Of a stretch of DNA of 54,593 nt, positions 1-9,401 are shown piece by piece; position 1 is the first letter of the stretch; each line of letters begins with the position of its first letter. The notes below the pieces were generated by a model. The model was not told the origin of the DNA, searched no databases, and saw only the letters and a list, made by a program, of their open reading frames with translations. This DNA is from Cytophagales bacterium (GTDB lineage: Bacteria > Bacteroidota > Bacteroidia > Cytophagales > Cytophagaceae): contig JAAFID010000003.1 in NCBI GenBank assembly GCA_013297765.1, positions 1 through 54,593 of the forward strand, given 5' to 3'. The position numbers were made by a program, and so were the translations under genes.

Positions 1-1
1 T

Positions 2-2611
2 TTGCCTATCGTTTATACTCCTATTATCCCTTGGAGAACACCAGAATTGAAAGAAACAGCGGAGTATAAGGCAATATTGGTGGATCAAGATAGATGTTTA
101 GTTAAAGACTCTGTATTGGCTATTTTTTATCCTGAAATGGATTTGAAATGGAATAAAAATGCTGCTGTTTGTAAAGAATCTTTAAATAATAGTAAAAAGA
201 CAATTAATCTTACCCCAGGATTTGATACGTACACTTGGACTAGGTTGCTTGACAATAAGATTTTCAATAGTGGTTCTAGTTTCACTCCTCCAACTGGGGG
301 AGATTATAAAGTAGAAGTAACCAAAATATTTAATACTAAGAATAAATTTACTTGTTCGGTAAATGATCAAGGCAAGGTGATATTAATTGATAAGTTTTTT
401 AAATTTAAGGATATAGGTGATAGTATTACTTTTTGTAATTTAGGTACTAATTCTTATAAACTTGATTTAGATACTGCAAGAAATGCTCCATACAATGGTA
501 AACAAATAGTTTGGTTTAAAAACGACCTCAATCAAAATATACTAGACTGGTTTCAAAACATCAATTCAGGAGGCGAATTTAAAGCAGTGATTACTGATGT
601 AAATGAATGTATTTTTCAAGATTCTGTATTTGTAAATTATGTAGATAAAATAACGGTAAGTCTTGGTGGCGATACGGTAATAGCTTGTAACAAAGATTTG
701 CCTATTCAAAATTCTTTAACACTTACAGCAAATCCATCGGGCAATTATGATTATACTTGGACTACTGATAATGGGATAGTTATTCCTAAAAACACATTCT
801 CGTTTGAAGTAGTCAAAGCAGGAAGGTACACTCTAGAGGTAGTAGATAAGAAATTTAAGGAATGTAATGGTAAAGCGACTACCTATGCACTTCGTCCATT
901 AGATTCTTTAAATGCTTCTTGGGATGATGGTAGGTTTATTAAATGCGACTATACTGACCTGAAACTATGCGGGCCTGAAAATTTAAGCAGCTACACTTGG
1001 TTTAGAAATGATCAAATACTGCCTAATGAAATAGGCAATTGCTTAAATAAATTTAATGATAGTGCTACCTATAGGTTGGAGATGAAGAAGTTTTATACAT
1101 CCAAACTATTCTGTAAAGGCGATGCACAAGCGAAGGTGATACAGTACAATAAGCAAGAAGTGGGCTTGAATAATGGAGATAGTCCTTTCTGTTTCCCACA
1201 CGACACCACAGCCATCATAAGAGCCAAAAGAGGTTTTGTGAAGTACGAATGGACACCCAATGTTTCTACAGACAGTGTTTTTAGGCCTAAAACCCCTGGA
1301 AAATATTCCTTAAAAGCCTATAACAAAGATGGCTGTATTGGCGAAGGATTTACTAATGTTGAATTCGTACCGCAAATAAAACTAAACATTTCAGGCAAAC
1401 CAGAAGTAGTTTGTTGGTATTCTGATTATGAAATTAGGCCTGGGGGTGGTTTTGGGAAGTACGAATGGTTTGGTACTGATACCAAATTAGGATTGCTTGA
1501 CTCGATTTATAAACCAACTAAAACTGGTAAATATAAAGTTATAGTTACGACCCAAAAAGGCAACTGCAAAGATTCTGCTACCGCAGATGTAGAGTATATC
1601 AATAAATTCAATATTGATATAGGTCCTGCAAAAGAAGTTTGTAATGATGATACCGTTGTTTTTGAAATAGATACTACCTTTGTTAAATACGATTCTTATG
1701 CTTGGTATTATGATACTCAATCTAATTTAGTAGGTAGTAAAAGTATCTATTCGCCGCCTATACCTGTTATTCCCAAAAATAGTTTGTCGGTACAGTTTAA
1801 TGTCATAGGAAGGGCAGAAATAAGAACCTGTTATGCATTCGATGAAAAGCCAGTAATTTATTTTAGAAACGACTCTGTAGTGGGATTGGACACCATTGCT
1901 TGTATTAATAAATTTGTAACATTCAACCCTGGCCCAGGCTTTTATACTTACAAATGGAAGTATTATGAAGATGAACTTGTCCAATATGGGGATAGTACTG
2001 ATAATATTACAATAAACAAGGCAGGAGATTACCGAGTAGATTTGACAAGTAGGTGCGGAGGGTCTTCTTTTCCGTATTATTTAAGGAATTTTGAGGAGAT
2101 TAAACTTGATTTGGGCAATGATAGGTCTTTTTGTGTGAATGAACCTTATTATATACTCAATTTGAGTGATTCTGCTGCAAACAAAGCTTATACTTACACT
2201 TGGAGAGATTTGGAAAATAAAAACCAAATTATTGCAAGCAATGTTAAAAATAGTAGATATGACATAAGAACACAAGTGTTTGTATCGCTGGAAGCCGTAG
2301 ATATAAACAATTGTATTAAAACTGACACGGTTGCTATTGCTACCAACGACGATTGTTTCTTGATTCCCAATTTATTCACGCCTGGCGAGAAAGATAAATA
2401 TAACCGTACTTTTCAGATTAGGGGTATGTATCCTGGAGAATGGGCAGTAGAAATATACAATCGCTGGGGAGATAGAGTGTATATGAATGAAAATTACAAC
2501 AATGAATGGGGCGGGGAAAATGTCAGCGATGGCGTTTATTTCTATTCGTTGCGCAATAAAAAAAGAAATAAAGAGTATAAAGGCTGGGTGCAGGTAGTAA
2601 ATAACAATTGA
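2..2611 (+). CDS. T9SS type B (CHU_C) secreted multi-Ig-like protein, 3' part
   Basis: This is the C-terminal 869 residues of a large secreted protein. The reading frame is already open at the window edge and has no signal peptide there, so the true start lies upstream. The body is a string of roughly 80-100-residue Ig/PKD-like units, each marked by a central aromatic-Trp strand (YTWTR, YTWFRND, YEWTP, YEWFG, YAWYY, YKWKYY, YTWRDL) and each containing paired cysteines. The last ~80 residues (LFTPGEKDKYNRTFQI, then VEIYNRWGDRVY and DGVYFYSL) are the gliding-motility-associated C-terminal domain, the type B sorting signal read by the type IX secretion system. It is therefore probably exported and attached to or released from the cell surface. 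A terminator follows. The surface or adhesin-like role is inferred from architecture only. Confidence 0.9.
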   Translation: MPIVYTPIIPWRTPELKETAEYKAILVDQDRCLVKDSVLAIFYPEMDLKWNKNAAVCKESLNNSKKTINLTPGFDTYTWTRLLDNKIFNSGSSFTPPTGGDYKVEVTKIFNTKNKFTCSVNDQGKVILIDKFFKFKDIGDSITFCNLGTNSYKLDLDTARNAPYNGKQIVWFKNDLNQNILDWFQNINSGGEFKAVITDVNECIFQDSVFVNYVDKITVSLGGDTVIACNKDLPIQNSLTLTANPSGNYDYTWTTDNGIVIPKNTFSFEVVKAGRYTLEVVDKKFKECNGKATTYALRPLDSLNASWDDGRFIKCDYTDLKLCGPENLSSYTWFRNDQILPNEIGNCLNKFNDSATYRLEMKKFYTSKLFCKGDAQAKVIQYNKQEVGLNNGDSPFCFPHDTTAIIRAKRGFVKYEWTPNVSTDSVFRPKTPGKYSLKAYNKDGCIGEGFTNVEFVPQIKLNISGKPEVVCWYSDYEIRPGGGFGKYEWFGTDTKLGLLDSIYKPTKTGKYKVIVTTQKGNCKDSATADVEYINKFNIDIGPAKEVCNDDTVVFEIDTTFVKYDSYAWYYDTQSNLVGSKSIYSPPIPVIPKNSLSVQFNVIGRAEIRTCYAFDEKPVIYFRNDSVVGLDTIACINKFVTFNPGPGFYTYKWKYYEDELVQYGDSTDNITINKAGDYRVDLTSRCGGSSFPYYLRNFEEIKLDLGNDRSFCVNEPYYILNLSDSAANKAYTYTWRDLENKNQIIASNVKNSRYDIRTQVFVSLEAVDINNCIKTDTVAIATNDDCFLIPNLFTPGEKDKYNRTFQIRGMYPGEWAVEIYNRWGDRVYMNENYNNEWGGENVSDGVYFYSLRNKKRNKEYKGWVQVVNNN

Positions 2612-2632
2612 CCTTTCTGTGTTACCAATATT

Positions 2633-2673
2633 GAAAACACTAATTCATTTTTGAGTTGGTGTTTTCTTTTTTT
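2633..2673 (+). terminator. Rho-independent terminator after the T9SS protein gene
   Basis: The arms GAAAACACTAAT and GTTGGTGTTTTC pair, with a G-T pair near the top, and are followed by an eight-T run. It lies 21 bp after the stop codon of the upstream gene and before the RNA methyltransferase gene. Confidence 0.75.
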
Positions 2674-2709
2674 ATAGCCTATTTCAAAAAAATGCAATGA
2701 TTGGAATCG

Positions 2710-3240
2710 ATGAAAAAATTAAAATTAGAAGAATTGAATAGAATTTCGGATTCAGAATTTAAAGAAGCAGTTAAACATCAATTTGTATTGGTGCTAGATA
2801 GCGTGCGAAGCCTTAATAATGTAGGCTCGGTGTTTAGAACTGCTGATGCTTTTCTTGCCGAAAAGATATATTTGTGTGGCATAACTGGTACACCACCACA
2901 CCGAGATATTCATAAAACTGCCCTTGGTGCGACAGATACTGTGGCTTGGGAACATAGAGAAGACATAGCCAGTTTACTGCAAGAATTGAAAGACAATCAT
3001 TACCAGATTATAGCCTTAGAGCAAACAAATCAAAGTGTACTACTGCATCAGTTTAACCCCAATATGGATACTAAATATGCTTTCGTATTGGGCAATGAGG
3101 TAGATGGGGTAAGTGACGAGGCTTTAGCATTGACAGATATATCTATTGAAATACCTCAGTTTGGCACCAAACATTCGTTGAATGTAAGCGTAGCCACAGG
3201 AATATTGGTTTGGGATTATATTTCCAAAATTGAGGTGTAG
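2710..3240 (+). CDS. TrmH/SpoU-family RNA 2'-O-methyltransferase
   Basis: SPOUT-class, SAM-dependent methyltransferase expected to methylate a ribose 2'-OH in tRNA or rRNA. All three family motifs are visible in the 176-residue protein: motif 1 SLNNVGSVFRTADAF with the catalytic-type Asn37 and Arg43, motif 2 FVLGNEVDGVS, and motif 3 IPQFGTKHSLNVSVATGI, which forms the trefoil knot. The short length means the enzyme lacks the N-terminal RNA-binding extension of RlmB-type proteins, as is usual for the small Bacteroidota members. An in-frame TTG nine bases upstream is possible, but the ATG at 2710 gives the conventional MKKLK start. The target nucleotide cannot be read from the sequence. Confidence 0.9.
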   Translation: MKKLKLEELNRISDSEFKEAVKHQFVLVLDSVRSLNNVGSVFRTADAFLAEKIYLCGITGTPPHRDIHKTALGATDTVAWEHREDIASLLQELKDNHYQIIALEQTNQSVLLHQFNPNMDTKYAFVLGNEVDGVSDEALALTDISIEIPQFGTKHSLNVSVATGILVWDYISKIEV

Positions 3241-3328
3241 GCAAAGGAATGATTTGTAATTTGATTGTAGGTTTAAATAGGTAGAAAGATGCTCATTATA
3301 TATCTTTATATTTTATAATATATTAAAA

Positions 3329-5749
3329 ATGGAAATAGAATTATGGATTGGCTTTGGGATAATTATTTTTATCATCTTAAAGCAGTTTAGTTCCTTAAAT
3401 AGTAGAATAGACGACTTGCAAAATAAGTTGTTTTTTCTAACAAGCGAAATAAAGAAACTCACGACTACAGCTATACAACCCAAAGTGGCAGAACCCTTAA
3501 AACCAGAGGTAGTAGTAGTAAAACCAGAAATTTTAGAAGAAGAACCGAGTCCAGTAAACTTTTTTGAGATACCCATTCAAATTGTTTCTGAACCTGAAAT
3601 AAAATCTGAAATAGAAGCTGTAGCCTCCGTTATAGATTTGCCTCATGAAGTAGTTGAAATTAAGGAAGCTAAAATAGAAGCTCAAGCTGAGAAAATTACT
3701 CCCAAACCTGTAACAAAGCCCACTTTTTTTGAGCGAAATCCTGATTTAGAAAAATTTATAGGAGAGAATTTAATCAATAAAATAGGTATTGCTATTCTGG
3801 TTTTGGGAATAGGTTTTTTTGTAAAGTTTGCCATAGACCAAAACTGGATTACGGAAATAGGTCGGGTTGCTATTGGATTAGCATCAGGAGGTATTTTGAT
3901 TGGTATAGCACATTATCTACGTAAGTCATTCACAGCATTCAGCTCGGTGTTGGTGGGCGGGGGCATAGCCGTGTTTTATTTTACTATAGCTCTGGCTTTT
4001 AGAGAATACGGCATATTTTCGCAAACTACGGCATTTGTGATTATGGTGTTTATAACCCTTTTTGCTGTATTGATTTCTATTCTATATAACAGACAAGAAC
4101 TTGCTGTATTGGCTATTTTAGGTGGCTTCATTGCTCCATTTCTACTAACAACAGGTTCTGGCAATTACATAGTTTTGTTTACCTACGTTTGCATTCTTAT
4201 ATCGGGAATGTTGGTGCTGGCTTACTTTAAAAAGTGGCTTATAGTAAATGGTGTGAGCTACGTATTTACGATTGTTATTTATACTACTTGGTTATCTACC
4301 AAAGTATTGGGTGTTGTAAAAGCACCATATTTGGGTGCTTTATCTTTTGCAACCATATTTTATTTTATATTTTTTCTCATGAATATTGCCAACAATATCA
4401 AAGAAAATAAAAAGTTTATTGCCTTTGATATCAGTATTTTACTTAGCAATACATTTCTATATTTTAGTGCTGGTCTTTGGACCTTACATTACATAAATGG
4501 AGGTATTTATCAGGGATTATTTACTGGTCTTATAGCAATTTTTAACCTTACTTTCACTTATATATTGTTTAAGAATACAAAAGTTGATACCAATCTTTTG
4601 TATTTATTAATAGGTATAGTACTGACATTTATAAGTTTGGCAGCACCCATTCAACTAGAAGGAAACTACATTACACTGTTTTGGGCTGTTGAAGCAGTGT
4701 TGTTATTATGGTTGTATCAAAAAACTAGTATTGAAATATTTAAGTATTCCTCTATCATCGTAAATCTTTTAATGCTAATTAGTTTAAGTATAGACTGGCA
4801 TCATACCTATAGCTTGAATACCACAATGGTCGTGCTGTTTAACAAAGGATTTGTAACAGGTGCAGTGGCAGTTGGTACATTAATGCTGTCCATTTTGTTG
4901 CTTAAAAAAGAAGTAAAGCCATTGATGCCAGATATTTCTATAAGTTTTTATGCCAATATTCTTAAAGTAATTGCTGTTGTTTCCTTGTACTTTGTTTTTT
5001 GTTTTGAACTTTATTACCAATTGAATACTAGAATTGGTATTTATGAAATTACCCAATTATATACAGGTATTTACAATTATTCTTTTTTATTATTTTTACT
5101 CCTAGCCCTTGTCAGATTTTTGCCACAATACCGTATTGGATATTTGCCATTGTTAATTGTTGTGCTATATGTAAGTTATCTTTCACACTACCAATACATT
5201 ATAAAAGAAATCAGGAACGAATATTTGTTGAATAATTCTTATTCAATACTTATTTATTTATCTCATTACCTATTGATTATTTTGTTGTTAATTTCTGTTA
5301 GTAGTATTTTTAGGAACTTGGCTAAGCTATATGATAAGAAATCAAAAGTGTTCAATTTTAGTTTATGGGTATTTTGTTATTTATTAATTTATGTAGCAAG
5401 TGTAGAACTGGAAAATATACTTGTAATGTTAAATTATAATTCTGTAAATAATATTGAATCAATTATTCACACCACTTACAAAATTGGTTTCCCCATATTG
5501 TGGGGATTGTGTGCCTTAATCATAATGGTGATAGGTATGAGGAGTAAAATTAAAATGCTGAGAATAATTGCACTGAGCCTATTTGCGATTACTCTTTTGA
5601 AATTATTTATTTTTGATATTGGGGAAATGTCAGAAGGGGGTAAAATAGGGGCGTTTATTTCGCTGGGGATAATTTTACTTTTAATTTCATTTTTGTATCA
5701 AAAATTAAAACAACTTATTATAGAAGATGATAGTACTAAAAAAGATTAA
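3329..5749 (+). CDS. DUF2339 polytopic membrane protein
   Basis: The 806-residue protein begins with one membrane anchor (WIGFGIIIFIILKQF), followed by a short coiled-coil-like stretch and a Pro/Glu/Val/Lys-rich linker (about residues 45-135). The rest is an almost continuous series of hydrophobic helices opening with NLINKIGIAILVLGIGFFVK, the hallmark start of the DUF2339 domain. Family members are very hydrophobic inner-membrane proteins of unknown function. The next gene overlaps this one by 23 bp and encodes a DUF3999-like protein. The two families are known neighbours in other bacteria, which points to a joint envelope function. No catalytic motif was recognised. Confidence 0.85.
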   Translation: MEIELWIGFGIIIFIILKQFSSLNSRIDDLQNKLFFLTSEIKKLTTTAIQPKVAEPLKPEVVVVKPEILEEEPSPVNFFEIPIQIVSEPEIKSEIEAVASVIDLPHEVVEIKEAKIEAQAEKITPKPVTKPTFFERNPDLEKFIGENLINKIGIAILVLGIGFFVKFAIDQNWITEIGRVAIGLASGGILIGIAHYLRKSFTAFSSVLVGGGIAVFYFTIALAFREYGIFSQTTAFVIMVFITLFAVLISILYNRQELAVLAILGGFIAPFLLTTGSGNYIVLFTYVCILISGMLVLAYFKKWLIVNGVSYVFTIVIYTTWLSTKVLGVVKAPYLGALSFATIFYFIFFLMNIANNIKENKKFIAFDISILLSNTFLYFSAGLWTLHYINGGIYQGLFTGLIAIFNLTFTYILFKNTKVDTNLLYLLIGIVLTFISLAAPIQLEGNYITLFWAVEAVLLLWLYQKTSIEIFKYSSIIVNLLMLISLSIDWHHTYSLNTTMVVLFNKGFVTGAVAVGTLMLSILLLKKEVKPLMPDISISFYANILKVIAVVSLYFVFCFELYYQLNTRIGIYEITQLYTGIYNYSFLLFLLLALVRFLPQYRIGYLPLLIVVLYVSYLSHYQYIIKEIRNEYLLNNSYSILIYLSHYLLIILLLISVSSIFRNLAKLYDKKSKVFNFSLWVFCYLLIYVASVELENILVMLNYNSVNNIESIIHTTYKIGFPILWGLCALIIMVIGMRSKIKMLRIIALSLFAITLLKLFIFDIGEMSEGGKIGAFISLGIILLLISFLYQKLKQLIIEDDSTKKD

Positions 5750-6971
5750 ATTATACATTTTCTTGTTTTTGGTTTTAGGTCAATGGGATAGTTACTCGCA
5801 GGGATATGCTAGCAGAGCAAATTTGTCTAAAATTGATAAAGATGGATTTTACAGCATAGTACTAAGTCCCGGCATCACCTCGCAGCTCCAAGATAATAAT
5901 GCAGATGTAAGAATTTTAAATTCTAAGAATATCGAAGTGCCTTATATTATAGCCAATGAGGAGGCAATGTACCATTCCACAGCTTTTGTGGATTATCCTA
6001 TTGTTGAGAAAAAAAAAGTGCCCAATTGCTGTACTTTCATTACCATTGAAAACCATGATAAGAAGTCTATAAACAATCTAAGTGTAGAAGTTAAAAATTC
6101 TGATGCTATTAAGTTTTCTGAATTATTGGGCAGCGATGACGCTAAAGATTGGTATGGAATAAAAAGCACCTATGTATTTACCAATGAATCATCAACATCC
6201 AGTACTAGTAACATTAATGTAGTAAACTTTGCACTAAACAATTATAAATATTTCAAAATCCAATTTTCAGATTCTGCCGAAGCCCCTATTAATATTGTGC
6301 GAGTGGGCTATTTCAACACTAAAGTAGCTCAAGGGAAGTTTATAGAAATATCTCATCCAACTATCGTTCAAAAAGATAGTACTGCGAATCATAAAAGCTA
6401 TGTAAAAATACTTCTTGATGAATCTCACAGAATAGATAGAATAGATTTTGGCATTATTGGTTCTAAATTTTATGCAAGAGATGCAGAGTTGGCATATTTG
6501 ACTGAAAACAAATTGCATAAAAAATATTTTACTCCAATCACCTATTTAAAATTATTGTCCAACAAAGCTAATTCCTTCAACTTACCTAGTACTATCAAAC
6601 AAAAGGAATTGTATTTAATCATAAACAATGACGATAATATTCCACTAAAAATAACATCTGTAAAAGCTTACCAACTAACCCATTATTTAAAAGCATATTT
6701 GACCAAAGAGGAAACTTACAGCATTGTATTTAATAATAAAAATTCAAAGTTGCCGATTTACGATTTACAATATTTTATGGATAGCATACCTGGCATATTG
6801 CCCGATGTGAAGGTTGGTGCTATTTCTTCGATTATCCATTTGGATTCTAATGTGGAGGTGGTAAAATGGTACGAAAACAAAGTTTTTATATGGATAGTAT
6901 TGACCTTGGTAATTGCAGTTATGGCGTATATGGTTTATAGTATGATGCGTCAGATGGAAAAGAGGCAGTAG
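5727..6971 (+). CDS. DUF3999-like exported membrane-anchored protein
   Basis: 414 residues with an N-terminal signal peptide (hydrophobic YIFLFLVLGQW, then cleavage near SYSQG), a long beta-rich periplasmic part, and a single C-terminal transmembrane helix (FIWIVLTLVIAVMAYMVYSM) ending in a basic tail. This layout and its overlap with a DUF2339 gene match the DUF3999 family, in which the soluble domain resembles sugar-binding or Ig-like folds. The start overlaps the upstream gene by 23 bp, so translation is probably coupled. Function is unknown; a partner role to the DUF2339 permease-like protein is inferred from linkage. Confidence 0.7.
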   Translation: MIVLKKIKLYIFLFLVLGQWDSYSQGYASRANLSKIDKDGFYSIVLSPGITSQLQDNNADVRILNSKNIEVPYIIANEEAMYHSTAFVDYPIVEKKKVPNCCTFITIENHDKKSINNLSVEVKNSDAIKFSELLGSDDAKDWYGIKSTYVFTNESSTSSTSNINVVNFALNNYKYFKIQFSDSAEAPINIVRVGYFNTKVAQGKFIEISHPTIVQKDSTANHKSYVKILLDESHRIDRIDFGIIGSKFYARDAELAYLTENKLHKKYFTPITYLKLLSNKANSFNLPSTIKQKELYLIINNDDNIPLKITSVKAYQLTHYLKAYLTKEETYSIVFNNKNSKLPIYDLQYFMDSIPGILPDVKVGAISSIIHLDSNVEVVKWYENKVFIWIVLTLVIAVMAYMVYSMMRQMEKRQ

Positions 6972-6982
6972 GCTAAACCATC

Positions 6983-7642
6983 CTATTTGTCTTTTTTAAG
7001 TTTTATGGTTATTCCAGTTCTGTTATAAAATGCATATTCTTTATAAAATTCGTTGTTGGAAATTCGAGAATGTAGTGGAATTGTAAACATAGTGAAGATA
7101 CCTATACGCCCTATTGGGAAACCAAAATATAGAGGAATTGACAATTGGATAAGGGAATAAAAATTATTTTGATAAAATTTTACTTCTTGTCCATAGACGC
7201 TCGTCTGGATAGGGGTAGGGTTGTAGGTCGATGATTTAATTAAATAGCCCATATTAAAACCTAGCCCAAATTCAAAACACTTATATGTTCTTAATAGCAA
7301 AGGAGTCAATTCTAGGTATTGATTGATTTCGTATACTTTCTTAATTGTTTGAAGCTCTTGCCCAGACTCGTTAATTACAGTAATTTGATTGTCAATTGTA
7401 GAATTGTAATTAGAATAATTTAAAAGTGCTTTTATTTTATATTTTTCTTTAAAAACATAATCAGTAAATAAACCCAAACTTAGACCTAAGAAAGGTTTAT
7501 GGGTAAAGGTTAATCTATTTTCACTGGTTTTTGATTCTAGAATTGAATTGCCTGTTAATGCAATATTGAATCCTAGATTTAGCTGTGCGTCAGATTTTGT
7601 ATAAATAATTGACAATAGGAATACAAAAATTAATTTTTTCAT
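6983..7642 (-). CDS. outer-membrane beta-barrel protein, uncharacterised
   Basis: 219 residues with a signal peptide (MKKLIFVFLLSIIYTKSDAQ) cleaved before LNLGFNIALTG. The mature part alternates short amphipathic strands with aromatic ends (GLSLGLFTDYVF, YKIKALLNYSNYN, FGLGFNMGYL, YFGFPIGRIGIFTMF), as expected of a small PorT-type or OmpW-type barrel. It converges with the DUF3999 gene at an 11-bp spacing and lies 15 bp downstream of a small lipoprotein gene on the same strand, so these two probably form one transcript. Specific function unknown. Confidence 0.75.
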   Translation of the reverse strand: MKKLIFVFLLSIIYTKSDAQLNLGFNIALTGNSILESKTSENRLTFTHKPFLGLSLGLFTDYVFKEKYKIKALLNYSNYNSTIDNQITVINESGQELQTIKKVYEINQYLELTPLLLRTYKCFEFGLGFNMGYLIKSSTYNPTPIQTSVYGQEVKFYQNNFYSLIQLSIPLYFGFPIGRIGIFTMFTIPLHSRISNNEFYKEYAFYNRTGITIKLKKDK

Positions 7643-7657
7643 ATTAAACTATATTAG

Positions 7658-7996
7658 TTATTGTTGAATTAGATAAAAAACCTCTGATTTTCCATTTACT
7701 TCTATCGTACAAAGAATTTTTTGAGGCTTGCTATAAGGCACAGATAAATTAAAGCTGTTTTGACCTGAAATAAGCGATTGAGTTAAATTAATTTCCTTTT
7801 TACCATCAAATTCTCCCTGCAGTTTCAAATTCATTTTTCCAGCAACATTACTCTCTATTGCAATGACTAATATATCCTTAAATGGATTAGGAAAGGCTAC
7901 ATAATTTATTGACTTAGGTTTTGGTTCGGTAGTAGAACAACCATAAAGAAATATTGCTAATAAAATGGAAAGATAAAATGTTGGCTTTAAAGTCAT
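7658..7996 (-). CDS. small lipoprotein built on a T9SS-tail-like domain
   Basis: 112 residues. The lipoprotein signal ends in the lipobox LYGC with Cys20. The mature body (YVAFPNPFKDILVIAIES, then a beta-rich segment with G-K-K and SGQNSF) looks like the type A T9SS C-terminal domain, yet here it makes up nearly the whole protein and the final K-rich strand is replaced by VFYLIQQ. The ATG at 7996 was chosen because the longer reading frame from 8059 would begin inside the terminator hairpin of rhaI and would bury the signal peptide. It is likely co-transcribed with the beta-barrel gene 15 bp downstream. Function unknown. Confidence 0.65.
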   Translation of the reverse strand: MTLKPTFYLSILLAIFLYGCSTTEPKPKSINYVAFPNPFKDILVIAIESNVAGKMNLKLQGEFDGKKEINLTQSLISGQNSFNLSVPYSKPQKILCTIEVNGKSEVFYLIQQ

Positions 7997-8027
7997 ACAA
8001 AATTGATTGATAGGAAAATTAAATGAT

Positions 8028-8072
8028 AAAAAACAAATTCCTTCCATTGCACAAATCAAGAATGGAAGGAAT
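8028..8072 (-). terminator. Rho-independent terminator of the rhamnose isomerase gene
   Basis: A perfect 12-bp stem, ATTCCTTCCATT with AATGGAAGGAAT, with a 12-nt loop. On the minus strand it is followed by TTTG and a six-T run. It lies 14 bp past the rhaI stop codon. Confidence 0.8.
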
Positions 8073-8085
8073 CGGATAAATATAC

Positions 8086-9369
8086 CTATAACCCTGTTGC
8101 CAAGGTTTTTTCGCCTCTTTCTTTTACTAACTGTTGGCGTACTTTATTTTCTCTATAAAATGCTAAGGGGTCAATTGCTACACCTGCTATTTTTCTAGCT
8201 TCGGCAAGCAAAGGACGTACATCTGTACGATAGGCATTTTGCAATATTTCTTGTGCAGTAACCACATCATTATTGGTCTGTGCTAGTTCCAGAGCTTTGC
8301 GGTCGATAATCAAAGCTTGGGCATACGCCAACATGATGGCATCTACCGATTGTAGCAAGTCTTCTAAAGGGTCTTTGATGTTGTGACTCGCATCTATCAT
8401 CCAGCCTAGGTCTGGATTTTTAACTTCGCTGCTCGTCATGCCATCTACCAGTTCATTGAATATCAAAAACAATTGATAGGGTTTGATAGAGCCTACTGTC
8501 AAATCATCGTCGCTGTATTTAGAATCGTTGAAGTGAAAACCTCCCAGCTTGCCTTCCATCATTAGCCTTGAGACAATTTGCTCTATATTGGCATTTGGCA
8601 AGTGGTGACCTAAATCTACCAGGCAACTTGCTTTGGTACCCAATTTCTGTGCAAACAAAAGTGAACTGCCCCAGTCAGAAACTACACTAGAGTAGAATGC
8701 TGGCTCGTAGGCTTTGTGCTCAGTAAAAATTGACCAGTCGCTAGGCAATGCGGCGTAGATTTCTTGTAACGACTCTAGGGTTCTTTCAAATGCTCTTCTG
8801 AAATGCTGCTGTCCGGGAAACGAAGAACCATCGGCTAGCCAAACGGTCAATGATTTTGAACCCACATTTACACCATGTTTTATTACCTCTATATTATGGT
8901 CTATGGCTTGCTTTCTTGTCGCTCTGTCGGTATTGCTTAGTGAGCCAAATTTGTAAGAATGTTTTTGGTCTTTTTGGTCTTGAAAGGTATTGGAGTTTAC
9001 TGCATCGAATTTCAACCCAAAAGAAGCTGCCAATGACTTGATTTTGTTAGCATCTGTTGGAATATCCCACGGGATGTGTAGCGATATAGCACCACTAGAA
9101 CCGTTAAGTGCATGCAGCAAACCTACATCTTCTATTTTTTGCTCAAGGGTACTTGGTTCACCACCACCTGGGAAACGGCCAAATCTAGTACCGCCAGTTC
9201 CCAATGCCCAGCTAGGTATTGCTACTTGAAATGCGGCAATATCGGTCAATATTTTAGATACATTTTTACCTTCTTCAGCTAGAATGGAGGAAAGGTTATC
9301 GTATTTTTTTTGATGTATTTTTAAGGCTTTGTCGTTGTGCTGTTCAATGCTTTTTTTGTCAATAATCAT
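8086..9369 (-). CDS. rhaI: L-rhamnose isomerase-type sugar isomerase
   Basis: 427-residue TIM-barrel aldose-ketose isomerase of the Pseudomonas stutzeri/RhaI type, expected to convert L-rhamnose to L-rhamnulose with divalent metal. Metal-binding segments are visible: FTEHKAYEPAF (Glu), LVDLGHHLPNAN (Asp, His), GGFHFNDSKYSDDDL (His, Asp) and WMIDASHNIKDPLED (Asp). The N-terminal GTGGTRFGRFPGGGEP and HIPWD segments are typical of the subgroup. It lies 32 bp downstream of the DUF1080 gene on the same strand, and divergent from the aldolase/dehydrogenase gene that acts later in the pathway. No rhamnulose kinase gene lies in this window. RhaI-type enzymes accept several sugars, so rhamnose as substrate rests partly on the neighbour. 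Confidence 0.88.
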   Translation of the reverse strand: MIIDKKSIEQHNDKALKIHQKKYDNLSSILAEEGKNVSKILTDIAAFQVAIPSWALGTGGTRFGRFPGGGEPSTLEQKIEDVGLLHALNGSSGAISLHIPWDIPTDANKIKSLAASFGLKFDAVNSNTFQDQKDQKHSYKFGSLSNTDRATRKQAIDHNIEVIKHGVNVGSKSLTVWLADGSSFPGQQHFRRAFERTLESLQEIYAALPSDWSIFTEHKAYEPAFYSSVVSDWGSSLLFAQKLGTKASCLVDLGHHLPNANIEQIVSRLMMEGKLGGFHFNDSKYSDDDLTVGSIKPYQLFLIFNELVDGMTSSEVKNPDLGWMIDASHNIKDPLEDLLQSVDAIMLAYAQALIIDRKALELAQTNNDVVTAQEILQNAYRTDVRPLLAEARKIAGVAIDPLAFYRENKVRQQLVKERGEKTLATGL

Positions 9370-9401
9370 AGGACGTTTTTATATTTTAGGGAATAGTGAA
9401 A

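Noticed and set aside
7997-8059. N-terminal extension of the small lipoprotein
   Set aside because: It lies within the rhaI terminator and would place the lipobox internally.
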